Of a stretch of DNA of 64,000 nt, positions 23,126 to 34,529 are shown piece after piece. The stretch's first letter is position 1. Each line of letters starts with the position of its first letter. The notes under the pieces are model-generated. The model did no database searches, was not told the origin of the DNA, and worked only from the letters and a program-made list of their open reading frames with translations. The position numbers and the translations under genes are program-made. Source of the DNA: Rhipidocladum racemiflorum (Eukaryota; Streptophyta; Magnoliopsida; Poales; Poaceae); NCBI GenBank assembly GCA_036346355.1, contig CM070588.1, positions 434,001 to 498,000 of the forward strand, read 5' to 3'.

Positions 23126-24860
23126 GTCCCATTTCGTGGGTTCACTCCCTTCTTTCTTCTCCACTTGTCCTCTACCCATCCCGTGCGTCTCCCTCACCCC
23201 AACCTTGTCTCAGGAGAGCTCTCCACTCAGGTGACCCTCCGTGGCTCCTCCCCGGCGACTCCTCCATCCCCTGAACTCCTCCTCAGCCGGCATCCTCCAT
23301 CCTCCACCTCGGCGTTGCCTATCCTCCGTCCCACTTGGAGGTAGGTCCTCTTCTTAGGGGTTGATTCGTGGGATTCTTGGGTTCTAGGGTCATCAATGGT
23401 GGGAGTTAGAGCTTAGGTTTAGATTTGAAGTTTCGGAGTTGAATCTTGAGCTCTAGGGTTTTGGGTGTAGTGATTCTAGGGTTGGTTGGGGCTTGGATTG
23501 GTGAATGTGGGTTCTAGGGAGGTAGATCGGGTAGTGGTAATGCCCGATCCAAGGGTCGTTGGAGTTGGCTAGTGGTTTCATGGGTTAGTGTTGTTCCTCG
23601 TGGAGTTGGGTTAGCTATAAGCTTCTCGGCTTAGCCACGTGTAGGAAAGTCATTGATCGGGTCCCAGCGATGCCGTTGGACTTGGCGGCACCTCGATCCG
23701 TCGAGTTATTGGGTAAAACTTCGCCCAGTCGGAGTGTCCGGACACCCGTCGAGTGTCCGCCTGTCCGGAGATCCGGACGAATGGGCCGGAGAGTCCGGCT
23801 TGTCCGAGAAGTCCGGATCAAATACCCGATTTGTCGGGTTAAATTGGTCTGTCGATGGAGTCGAGTTGTCCGGTTGCGTTATTTCTTGGGGTTTTTCAGT
23901 TGTACTTCATTCATATGCATTGCATGCATTTTAATTATGCATTGTATCCGTGTAGAGAACGATCCGCGGCGTGGCGTGGCCGTGGTTGAGGAGTTGCCGA
24001 GGGCAAATCATTTGTCGATCCATAGCGAGAAGAGCAAGGCAAGCCCCTAAGCATATCGATCCTCTATATTAATTTATTTTCGTGAATAAATTGCTTATTT
24101 GTTAGTTAAGTATTTGCATTAGGAGTTGAAGCGTAGGTTAGGTTAGATCCCAATTCTTGCATTTACTCCTTGATGTTGTTAATTCTGTCCTTGAAGCTAG
24201 CTTATGGGTAATATATCGAAACAGCTTAGAAATGCTTAGATGTCGGGTTCGAGGCCAAGTGACGGAGGGTTCTGTCACTTGCGATTGTTACTATCACGCA
24301 TACTACGTATGTTGGACTTGGATTTGGGAAAGGTTTTGAAAGAAAATGAATTGTGGACCGGGCGGGGCACCGAGTAGAGGCTGTCGGCCTTTCGTGCGCC
24401 GGAGTGTTCAGGGCATGACACTTAGGGGTGTTTACTTTTGTTGTATAGGATAGTTGGCTTTACTTTTGTAAAGCGTCGCGCTTTTATCTCTGCTATGGAT
24501 TTGTCTACCTTTCGCTTGGTTGTTTCGTTGGTTGTTTTGTTGGGCTTCCGTGTGCAGTGTGTGTTTTGTTGCTTCCACGTTTAGTGCGTCTACAGTAGTG
24601 AGTTTGGGCCCGATGCCCCTTTGTAGGAACTGTTGTGGTATGACTTGGGAACCGGTATGTGGGGATCTGGCGAGTTTGGATCGCATACCGGGGAATACCG
24701 GTTGTTGTCAAGTCGTTGGGCGTTCGTAGGGTGGTCTCCATTGGGCTTGGTTAATAGCATCGAGGATCACCTCCGGTGATTTGTTGCTAGTATCCAAATC
24801 CGACGAACAACCGATCATCCAACAACTTCGAGGGCGATCTGGCGGCTCCTCTCACAAAGT

Positions 24861-24871
24861 TGGTATCGAGC
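24861..24871 (+). other. Primer-binding site of element B (initiator Met tRNA type)
   Basis: TGGTATCGAGC follows the LTR end by four bases. The canonical grass form is TGGTATCAGAGC. The A of CAGAG is missing here, the same change as in the first D copy. Confidence 0.7.
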
Positions 24872-25143
24872 AAGGCGCACAAAGACGGACCCCAACTCGG
24901 CGACCGATTAGGAGATTGCTTAGGATTGTCATTAATGCATTAGATAGAAAGTGATATTTGTCCCCGCCTGGATTGTAGCGGTGAGAGTGAGTTGCGTTGG
25001 AAGTGCGTACATGTCATCTCATCTCATGCCGTGCATGTGTCATCTTTGCCTTGCATCGAAGTTGTGTTAGGTGTGGCGGACTTGTGGACCCAGTCTTGAG
25101 TCTTTGCGATGCAGTGGGAGTCGATTGAGGTTGTTAGGTTAGT

Positions 25144-25396
25144 GTGGTGTGTCGTTTCCGTTTTGAGTCTAACTCTTGTCGTCGGCTTTGGTTAACGAAT
25201 GCACGCGGACCAGCAGGCTTCCACTTACGGGGTGATGGAGGTGTGGAGCGGCAGCGGCGAGAGGGTGCTATTCCGCCTCCTCCCAATGTCTTTGGATATT
25301 CTGTGGACCGAAAGCGACACGAGGAGACGACAAATCGGATCCTAGAGATGCTGGTCCAGGATCGGGTCCAGCAGGGTGGCCGCGGTGATGGGCGGG
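25144..25396 (+). pseudogene. Gag of element B, N-terminal piece before element D
   Basis: The frame reads GAIPPPPNVFGYSVDRKRHE, then TNRILEMLVQDRVQQGGRGD, a low-complexity Gly/Gln region typical of the start of chromovirus gag. It runs straight into the LTR of element D at 25397. The protein continues at 47076. Confidence 0.6.
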
Positions 25397-28300
25397 TGTA
25401 ACATCCCAAAATTTTGCTTTTCTTAAATTCATGTGTGATTTGGCACCTTGGTGAATTTTTGGAATTTTCTGGAATTTATTTGGATTTATTTGGAATTTAT
25501 TTGAATTTATTCCATTTTGAAATAATTAAAGAATTTAATTTTGCAAATAAAATTTTGTTGGAAATATTTTATTTGAGTCCAAAATGATCCAAAATATTTT
25601 CCAGAATTTTTCTGGAATTTTTCTGAGTCATTTGCTATTTTTAATGAATTAAATGAATTACTGGGAATTATTTTAAATATTAAATCGCTGGAAAATCCAA
25701 CTCGGGTCAAGTACTGTTCATCCGACCGAGTCGGACTCGAGTCCGACCCGAGCAGATTGGCTCAACCAAACCAGCTCCCAACCCTAGCGATCCCGACCGT
25801 TGGATCAAGATCCAACGGTGAGATCCGCCGAAACCGAGCCGAGTGTCGGGGACGGACCGGTCGCGCCCGGCGATCGTGGCGTTGGTTGTGCCACGTGGGC
25901 GGCCACGATTTGTCGTCTTCACCGAGTCAGTGGACTCGCCGCATGCGCCGCTTGCCGTAACAAGTTAGGTTTCGTTTTACGCACGCAGGCCAGAGGCTAT
26001 TTAATGCCCGGCATACCAGAGACCGCCGTGATCCGCGCCCTCCCTTCTCTACTTCACCAAGGCTAAGTCGCGCCCGTTTAGCCGTCTTGAGCTCGCCGTA
26101 GTTGCTTGTATTTGCTCCGCCCACGGTCTTTGCTTCGTTCGCCGTCCGTCGCCGTCCTGGCCGTTGACCTCAGATCCAGGACTCACCGCGACGACGCACC
26201 GAAGGACCCTTCCTCTCACGAGCAACCCCGAACGCCGTTGGGCTCGTCGTCGTCTTCAACTCCGGCAGCTGCGGCGCCACCACGAAGCCATCGACCCTCG
26301 CGAGCACCGTGCCGTCGGATCCGGTCGGACGGTTGAGGTGAAGTTCACGTGTTCCAAACCCGATTAGATGCGGACCGTTGGATCAAGATCCAACGGCTCA
26401 CAATCGCCACGTGTCGTAGCGGTCGCGATTATAGGATTAGATCTGGACCGTCCGATCTAGATCGAGCGGCCCACGAGCATCGAGTAGTTTCAGCGTGTTC
26501 AACCCTGGATCCAATCGCGCCGTTGATTTTCAAACCACCGGACGAGATTGCGCCACGTGTCGGGAAGTTGGACCGACGCGGTCAGCGTCGTCGCAGCGTG
26601 TGGCGCGTGTCCACGACACGCGGGCCCCGCGTGTCGAGAGGCCCACCGTCGGCCGTGTTAGCGTGAGACCCACTTTGGCCGACGGGTGGGTCCCACATGT
26701 CGATCCACGTGGCCGTGGACCGAGTCCACCGTGGACCCCAGCCGCGCGTGGACCACGCCCATGGACCGGCTGACGGCAGCCGCCCAATCAGGAGCTGCCA
26801 CGTGTCCTTGCTGACGCAATAATTAATTTCCGAAAAAGAAAATGATTTATTAATTCGAATAATGATTTCAAATTTAGATTCAAACTTCAAACGCTTATAA
26901 CTTGTGCGTTTCAACTCCGATTTGAGTGATTCAAATTTCTAAATTTGTATAAAATTAAGATCTACCTAAATATAAATTTTATTTAATTTTTGGACTAAAG
27001 TTTTTCTCTGTAATATTATTTAATTGATTATTTAAACTTTAAATAATCATAACTTTTATGTTTTAACTCCAAATTTGTGATTCCAGTTTCTAAAAATCCA
27101 GAAAATTATGTTCTCTCTGTTTATGGATTTTATTTGGAGTTTTGGGATCTTTTGCATAGTGTTTATTTGTGTATTTGCTATTTGCACGCTTTACGAGTAG
27201 GCGTTGAAGTCTGGGAAGGATTCGAAGGAGAAGTGTTGACTCAGGATCCAACTCAAGACCAAGAGCAAGTGCTTTTTGAAGGCAAGTTGTGCTTTGACCA
27301 TGTTGATCCCATTTTGAAATCTATTTTGATTTAAACTATTGCATGCTAGTTCAATTAGAAAGATACTTTGTTTAAACATGGGGGTTAGATAAATACCAAT
27401 TTGCTATATGACACCTTGATTACTTAAGTATGTGCCATGATCCCTTGTCACCCTAGTTGTGGATTACTAGTTGGACATTATTAAATCGCCAACATGGGTT
27501 TAGATCGTTGTAGTATACTGCTTAGACCTGCTACGTGCTCATGACATGATTTTGGATAATCAAATGCTAATATTGAATTAATGATATATTGAACCTGTTT
27601 TGGAAAAGTATCATGTGATGTTGATGGCACGTGGTGCATGGTAATCAACTGGGGTTTGATAAACGATTTCGGGGCATGTGGCAAGAGTAATCAGGTGGGC
27701 GGTTGTGGCATTGGGGATGTTGATTTGGTTTTTCGGGTAGTCTTGCCTGGTCACTCTAAGGACTTAACCTTGCAAGCCTTTGAACTGGGTCATACTTGCA
27801 ACCACATGGTGGAATGGGACGGCCCTAGTTGACTAAGTCGCTAAGGACTCACTTGTGGAGCCTCAGGGTGTCGATTACACCTTTTGTGTGATTGTGCGGG
27901 GAGCGTATCGTGGTGTGGCCAGTACCCATCTAACGGTGTGTTGGTCCCATACTTCGCCTTGGCTAAGGGAAGGGATGGTGTAGAGCACGAACCAGGAGAG
28001 GACCACCTGTGTTGTTTGAGGCTTAGAAAGGCTTTGTTATGATCGCTCATTCGCATACTCTTGTATGGCGATTCACGGTGACGTGGTGAGTGGATTGTAT
28101 CTTGTGGGTAAAGTGCATAACCTCTGCGAGTGTAGAATCTATTTGAATAGCCGAGTCCACGATCTTGGACATTGCTCGGGAATTACAGATCAAGGGTTAG
28201 ATTTTCTGAAAATAACTTGGATTTGAAAAGTTGGGTTGGTTTAATAACTTGAAGATGATGGAAATGTGGTTTAGGATGGGGAAAAATGTTTATTAAATTT

Positions 28301-28842
28301 CCTGAAAAGTTATTTATGCTTTACTTATTTCTACCGCTTCGAATCTACTTTTATTACTTGTCAAAAGCTGTTTCTTTGCAAATATACCTTGAGCCATTCC
28401 TTTGTACCAAGCCATGCATATAGTATATTAGCTTGCATTACTGCATGACTTGTTGAGTACCAAGTACTCACCCTTGCCTCAACACAATACCCGGTTGAAG
28501 AGGAGACTACGCCCGGTTCGGAGGAGGAGTTCCAAGAGGACCCGTCTACTTAGGGATCACGAGCCCGATCAGTTGCTGTGGTATCTTGGATGGCGCCCAC
28601 GAAGTTTATTTGATTTTCATTTCTTTGTTATTTCTCTTTTAATAAGTTTCGCCTTGCAAGGCATATATTTGTAACTTGGCCATAAGGTCAAGTAACGATT
28701 TGGTTATTTAAATAAAGTACTTTGATAATATCGATTGGTATGATTGTGATATTTACCGATGTTAAGACTGTGTGCACTAAGCGCGTTCTGGACTAGTGCT
28801 GAATACACAGAGGGTCGGATTTGCAAATTCGGGGTCCCGGCA
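25397..28842 (+). repeat. Element D, first LTR
   Basis: It starts TGTAACATCCC and ends TCCCGGCA, 3446 bases. The left part is AT-rich. The middle is GC-rich with G-box words and two CCGTTGGATC/GATCCAACGG dyads. A TATTTAA at 25999-26004 may be the promoter box. The right third is AT-rich again. It has no coding content; small frames inside it are open by chance. Confidence 0.92.
25892..26804 (+). promoter_or_regulatory. Cluster of six CACGTG G-boxes in the D LTR
   Basis: CACGTG occurs at 25892, 26346, 26408, 26554, 26706 and 26799, several within the longer CCACGTGTC form known as an ABA-response/G-box core. The second LTR keeps all six (35018-35925). The third keeps fewer intact because of small changes. 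Binding by bZIP or bHLH factors is inferred from the motif only. Confidence 0.5.
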
Positions 28843-28846
28843 GAGG

Positions 28847-28858
28847 TGGTATCGAGCC
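28847..28858 (+). other. Primer-binding site, first D internal region
   Basis: TGGTATCGAGCC, complementary to the 3' end of initiator Met tRNA apart from a missing A. The second copy has the full TGGTATCAGAGCC. Confidence 0.75.
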
Positions 28859-29061
28859 ATACTTGACTGTAGGCTCAACCCTAAGCTAGAATGAGTCGTA
28901 GTGAGGATAAAACCTATTTTCTAAAGCTAAAAATTTGTGAAGACAAGAAATGACATCTCGACTTATCCCCTTCTCTCTTTTCTCGTCTCTTGCTGAAATT
29001 TTCCCTTACCTTGTCACAATTAGAAAATTCCGAGTTCTTACGTAAAGCACTCTTGTGACAG

Positions 29062-29780
29062 ATGGAGGAAGAGTTCAACTACGTTGATCTAGGAGTTAGT
29101 CACGCCAGCGGAACTTTGGCACATGCTACAAACTCTCGGAGATTTTGAGAAGCCCCAATACCAAGTGGAAGTGATCGAGCAAGCGAGGATTGATCAAGGC
29201 TTGTGGCGTGAGGATTGAGGTACCTGCCAGGAAGAGGGCCCAGGCAATCGCCGATACAACACCTTGCTAGAAGATCTACAATGCGAGATGGGTATCCAAG
29301 AAGTTTCACGACGAGCAATGCGGCACATTACCGATCCACGCCAGGAGAGTTGGAAAGCACGGTGTTCCTGTTACCATCCGCGCAGCGATAACCTTCTTGA
29401 CCCGGCGGATTCGGGATGAGGATGCCACGATTACACGGTTAGCACGATTTGTAAATCGCCAGGAGGATGTACTAGATAATACAAGCAAGGAGCTACGAAG
29501 GCCCGCAAGGAGATCACGACAGAGAAGAGCAGATGGCGGGAAGCTCAAGAGTATGTGGCACACCTTCTCACGAAGGATTGACGAGTTGGAGATGACTTTG
29601 TACGGACCGGACCGAGCCCGTGCTCGAGCTACGAGCGAGATCCGGAGGAGTCAGATCTCGATGAGGACACCGCTTCTTCGACTACCACGAGATGACATAG
29701 TCATTTGGACATGGCGATCGTTTCGCGCCTATGCCGCAGATCCGCACTCCAGTAGTGGAGGTTTTCTCGATGAGTGAGCA
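29062..29780 (+). pseudogene. Leader ORF of the first D copy, frameshifted
   Basis: It has the same ATG context and opening residues (MEEEFNYVDLGV) as the intact frame at 38190. It shifts within about 15 residues and several more times after that. Many of the differences are CAG read as CGAG. It lies between the primer-binding site and gag. Confidence 0.7.
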
Positions 29781-30052
29781 TAGGTTCTATAGTGAGACTC
29801 CTTCGCCGAGTCGCGTCATAGAATAAAGAGTTACCCTTTAGGCGTTATATTCCGAGTTAGTTCGATTTGGATTTGCTTTGTTTCTTTGAGTGTGCAGTAT
29901 GTGTTGCAAGGCCCTTAGGCATTGTAAGCAGCCATACCAAGTTATTAATAATAAAGACGGACCTTAAAGTTACCCCTTTCGCCCGCATAAGTTCCATATT
30001 ACTTGTCTATTCTTGTTTCCCTCTCATCTCTAAACCTAGAGCAAATCGACAG

Positions 30053-31190
30053 ATGGTAACCACCCGTGGAAACTTTGGAAGCAATGGGAGTGGATCTCGC
30101 CAATGAAAAACCCCAATGATGGAGCACCGGCCCGCCTTTGGATATGCAGAATTTCGGGCGTTTCTTGCTGCCCGCACTCGATTGATGCATGCTATGATGC
30201 AACAAATGCAACACGTCATCGCTGCGATCCTTTGCTAATCAAGTTAATCGTGACCACGCCGTAATACAAGGTGTCGAGTTCATGAGGACTCACCCACCCA
30301 CTTTCTCTGGGAATGCCAATCCATTGGAGGCCGACGATTGGTTAAGATCAATCGAGAGGAAGCTGCACATAGCTCAATGCATAGGGAATGAAAAGGTACT
30401 CTACGCTTCTCATCAGTTGGAAGGAACAATGCCGAATGGTGGGAGAACTTCATGCCTTGAGAGAACCCTCAAGATATCACTTGGGAAGAGTTCACAAATT
30501 GCATTCCGGCAAGTATCACGTGCCTGAAGGAATTATGGACCTTAAGAAGGAGGAGTTCAGAGCATCGAAGCAAGGTAATCGGCCGAGTGGCCGACTACTG
30601 AACAAGTTCACCACAGCTAGCACGCTTCGCTTTTTGAGGATGTAGCGACGGATAAATCCAGCAGCCTCGTTTTATGAAGGGACTTAACTCGGGATTACAA
30701 GTAGGGTTGATCACCCACACCTTTCCAGATTTTCAAGAATTGGTGAATAAGGCGCTTATTCTTGAGGACAAGCGCAAGGAACCGGATGAGAACAGAAGCG
30801 CAGGATGCAACAAAGAAGGATCACGTCGAACGCATAGCGGCGCTTGAGAGTTGCACCAAATCAATTCTTGATTCCAACCACAGAATGCAACAAGGACACC
30901 CTCCCAAAGACCAAGACACATCGTCGGAACTACCTGAGACCCACGCTAGAAACGCTACCCGGCGGTCGGCCAAAGGGAAAAGTGAGACTGTTATTACAAC
31001 CGCAACGCAGCCGAGACACTTTACCAAATGATTGTCCAAAGAAGACAGCGAGCGACCCAGTTCGCTTCAACCTAGGAACCACCCAGCCAGGGCGCCCGAC
31101 GAGAGCCACACCCTGCATCGTGGTGAGAGGCCGAGTCAACCATGTCACCGCAGATGCACCGCAAAATGCTACGGCGTCGTCTTGGGTAAG
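30053..31190 (+). pseudogene. Gag of the first D copy, frameshifted
   Basis: It starts MVTTRGNFGSNGSGS. Pieces include EFRAFLAARTRLMHAMM-type sequence, FMRTHPPTFSGNANPLEADD and DWLRSIERKLHIAQCIGNEK, the capsid part of chromovirus gag. A damaged zinc knuckle lies near 30990-31040 (GHF..N.CPK-like). At least five frame changes are present. Confidence 0.75.
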
Positions 31191-34100
31191 TTACTTGTTA
31201 ACTCAGACTGCAACCTTGATTTTGTTTGACTCTGGAGCTTCGCATTCGTTTGTTTCGCAAGGCTTTGCTACTAGAAATGACTTGAGAATTGCAAGACTTA
31301 AGTGCATGCTTTTAGTTCAAACCCTGGTTCCGAACTCCGAGCGGAAGTAGGATGTTCCTGGTGAGAATACTAATAGATGGAATAGAGTTCCTAGCAAACC
31401 TTATAATTTTGGAGACCCGGACCTTAGATGTTATATTGGGAATGGATTGGTTATCCAAGCACAAAGGTGTATTGGATTGTGGGCGAAGGACTATCTCGAT
31501 TGAGAGCCCGTGTGGGAAGAAAGTGGAATTTCAAGCCACCGCGATTAGAAATGGACAGATTGATGGTTAACAAAGTACCAAGGCAATCAGCATAGAGGAT
31601 GTCCCAGTAGTGAATGAGTACACAGACGTTTTTCCGAGGATCTACAGTATGCCGCCAGGCGAGGGACATAGAGTTTGTGATAGAGCTTGTACTGCACAAG
31701 ACCCAGATAGCAAAGAGACCCTATCGGATGTCTACCGAGGAGTTGGTAGAAATGAAGAAACAGCTAGAAGAGTTAATGGAGAAAGGATTTATCGGACCAA
31801 GTTAGTCGTAGTGGGGAGCACCGGTTTGTTTGTCAAGAAGAAGGGCGGGAGTTTCGAGGATGTGCATTGACTACCGTGCACTCAATGAAGTCAAGTGAAG
31901 AATAAGTATCCGCTACCCAGGATTGATGATTTGTTTGATCGATTAAGAGGAGCCGAGTTTTCTCCAAGATTGATCTCGAGATCGGGATACCATCGATTGA
32001 AGATCCGATCGAAGATATTCGAAAGCGCATTCTCGTCAAGATATGGACATTACGAGTTCTGATTATGTCCTTTGGGTAGCGAATCGCGCCGGCTTATTTC
32101 ATGAATATGATGAATAAGGTGTTCATGGAATATTTGGACAAGTTTGTCGTCGTGTTCATAGACGATATCCTGGTCTACTCCAAGGCAGAGGATGAACATG
32201 CCGAACACTTAAGGCGAGTTTTGGAAAAGGCGAGGAGCAGCAACTTTTAGCCAAGTTCAGCAAGTGTGATTTTTGGAAGGACAAGGTGGAGTTTCTTGGA
32301 CATGTAATGACTGGAAGGAGTCGCCAGTAGACCCAAGCAAAGTAGAAGCTGTGTTACATTGGGAACAACCAAAGGCGGTGACCCAGTTCGGAGTTTCCTT
32401 GGAATGGCGAGGATATTACCGCCGTTTCATCGAAGGCTTTTCGACAATTGCGAAACCTCTTACGCAATTCTTGAAGAAGGAAAAGAAGTTTGCATGGGCG
32501 CTTGAGAATGTGAGAAAGGATTTGAGAGCTGAAGAAGCGATTGACATCAAGACCGGTGTTAGTTCTACCGGATGTTGCTCAAAGCTTCGATATTTATTGT
32601 GACGCATCGCGCCAAGGACTTGGATGTGTCTTGTCTGCAGAATGGAAAGGTAAATTAAACATGCATCAAGGCGATTGAGGCCGCATGAGGAAAATTATCC
32701 GACACATGACCTAGAGTTAGCCGCCGTAGTGCATGCTTTGAAGATATGGCGTCACTATCTCGATTGGAAGCAGATGTGAGGTATATCACGGATCATAAGA
32801 GCCTTAAGTACATATTCACCCGATCGGATCTGAATATGAGGCGAGAGAGATGGTTAGAGTTAATCAAGGACTACAATGTTGGAATCCATTACCATCCGGG
32901 AAGGCCAATGTAGTAGCCGAGTGCTGCAGTCGGAAAAGCCATACCGTGAGTACGTTGCTAGCCACAAGTCGAGGATGAGTTATGTGAGGATTTTCAAAAG
33001 ATGAAGATTGAGGTTGTACCTAAGCGGATTCTTGGCGCATTGGAAGTAAAGCCTACCCTAGAGGATCAGATCAGAAGGACGGAAGGATGATGACAGGATC
33101 CGCAGGATTAAGTCCATCAAGGAGGAAGGCGAGGCGAGAGGACCTCAAATTGGATGAACAAGGCACGTTGTGGATGAAGGATCGGATTTGTGTGCACGAC
33201 AAGGAGGAGTTAAAGCGGCCCGATTTTGGAGGAAGCCCATGACTCCAAGTACTCAATTCATCCTGAAGCGCCAAGATGTATCGAGGATCTCAAGGAGAGA
33301 TTACGGTGGCCAAGTATGAAACGTGAAGTTGCCGAGCATGTTGCATTGTGCGGCGTATGCCAGAGAGTCAAGGCAATGCATCGAGAACCAGCGAGGATTG
33401 CTACTGGTATTGAAAATACCTGAGTGGAAGTGGGAGGAAATCGGAATGGATTTCATTACCGGTTTGTCAAGACTCAAGGAGGTTATGACTCCATATGGGT
33501 TATAGTGGATCGCCTGACTAAAGTAGCCCATTTTATCCCGTGAAGACCACTTACTCGGAGATAAGTTAGCGAGTTGTACATGATCGGGATTGTTTGTTTG
33601 CACGAGTGCCAAAGAGGATTGTATCGGACAGAGGTACCCAATTTACCTCAAGGTTACGGAATAAGTTGCATGAGGCCATGGGAACCCGTTTAAACTTCAA
33701 GATCTGACTTATCATCCACAGGCGGATGGAGCCAGGCAGAGAGAGTCAACCAGATTTTGGAGGATATGCTAAGAGCTTGTGCATTAGCTTATGCTACCTC
33801 TTGGGATAAGAGTTTGCCGTATGCCGAGTTCAGTTACAACAATAGTTATCGAGGCTAGTTCTGAGATGTCACCTTTTGAGGCCTTTGTATGAGTCGACCA
33901 CCTGTCGGACGCCATTGAATTGGAATGAGACCGTGGCGCCGTGTCTTTGGGCCTGATATTCTTCAAGAAATTTGAAGAAGCGGTCGCCATGATTAGGGAA
34001 AGGTTGAAGATAGCCCAATCTCGACAGAAGAGTTATCTTGACAATCGCCGCGAGATTTGAGTTTTGAACGAAGACTTTGTATACCTCGAGTTCGCCTCTC

Positions 34101-34529
34101 GAGGGAGTTAAGAGGTTCCATGCCAAAAGGAAACTTGCACCCGTTATGTTGGACCATTTAAGATTTTGAGCCGCGAGGCGAAGTTGCTTATCATTTGGAG
34201 TTGCCCACATGATCGTTAAGCGGTACATGATGTATTCCATGTGTCCCAGTTGAAGAAATGTCTCAGAGTTCTGAGGAATGCAGACCGCTAGAGTCAATTG
34301 AGTTGCATGAGGATTTGACTTATAAGGAACATCTGTGAGGATTCTAGACACAATGGATCGAGAAACTAGAAACAAGTCAACCCGTTTACAGAGAGTTCGA
34401 TTGGAGCAACCATGAAGAAAGCGAAGCGACTTGGGAGCTTGAAGAGGATTTGAAGAAAGAATTTCCAAACCTATTCCTTTAGTGAGCCACTGAATCTCGG
34501 GGACGAGATTCTATTAAGAGGAGGTTTGT
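31191..34529 (+). pseudogene. Pol of the first D copy (protease, RT, RNase H, integrase, chromodomain), frameshifted
   Basis: The domains in order: protease with LFDSGASHSFVSQGFATRND (31220-31290); RT with NKYPLP and the catalytic VFIDDILVYSK near 32150-32185; and RNase H (LSTIAKPL linker, then DHKSLKYIF near 32790-32815). Integrase follows, with the HHCC zinc region (SIHPEAPRC, CGVCQRVKAMH; 33250-33390), the core WMDFITG-like part near 33445 and SDRGTQFTS near 33625. The chromodomain-like tail ends near 34490. The frame is broken many times. The closing frame would stop at the TAA inside the first bases of the next LTR. Confidence 0.85.
34516..34524 (+). other. Polypurine tract, first D copy
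   Basis: AAGAGGAGG just before the LTR start at 34527, the plus-strand priming site. The identical tract at 43624-43632 serves the second copy. Confidence 0.75.

Larger units (their letters stand above)
22878..24856 (+). repeat. 5' LTR of element B
   Basis: It is 1979 bases long, from TGTCAAGG to CTCACA. It aligns over its whole length with the interrupted 3' LTR (51359-51510 plus 59922-61768). Differences are mostly single-base changes and indels, many at CCGG and CAG. It holds clustered TCCGGA palindromes, a TATA box, and a long CT-rich then GT-rich leader. Confidence 0.9.

Noticed and set aside
26106..26787. Several Arg/Pro-rich ORFs in the GC-rich part of the D LTR, repeated in the other LTRs
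   Set aside because: They do not keep the same frame between the three LTR copies and have no known domain. They are open by composition only.
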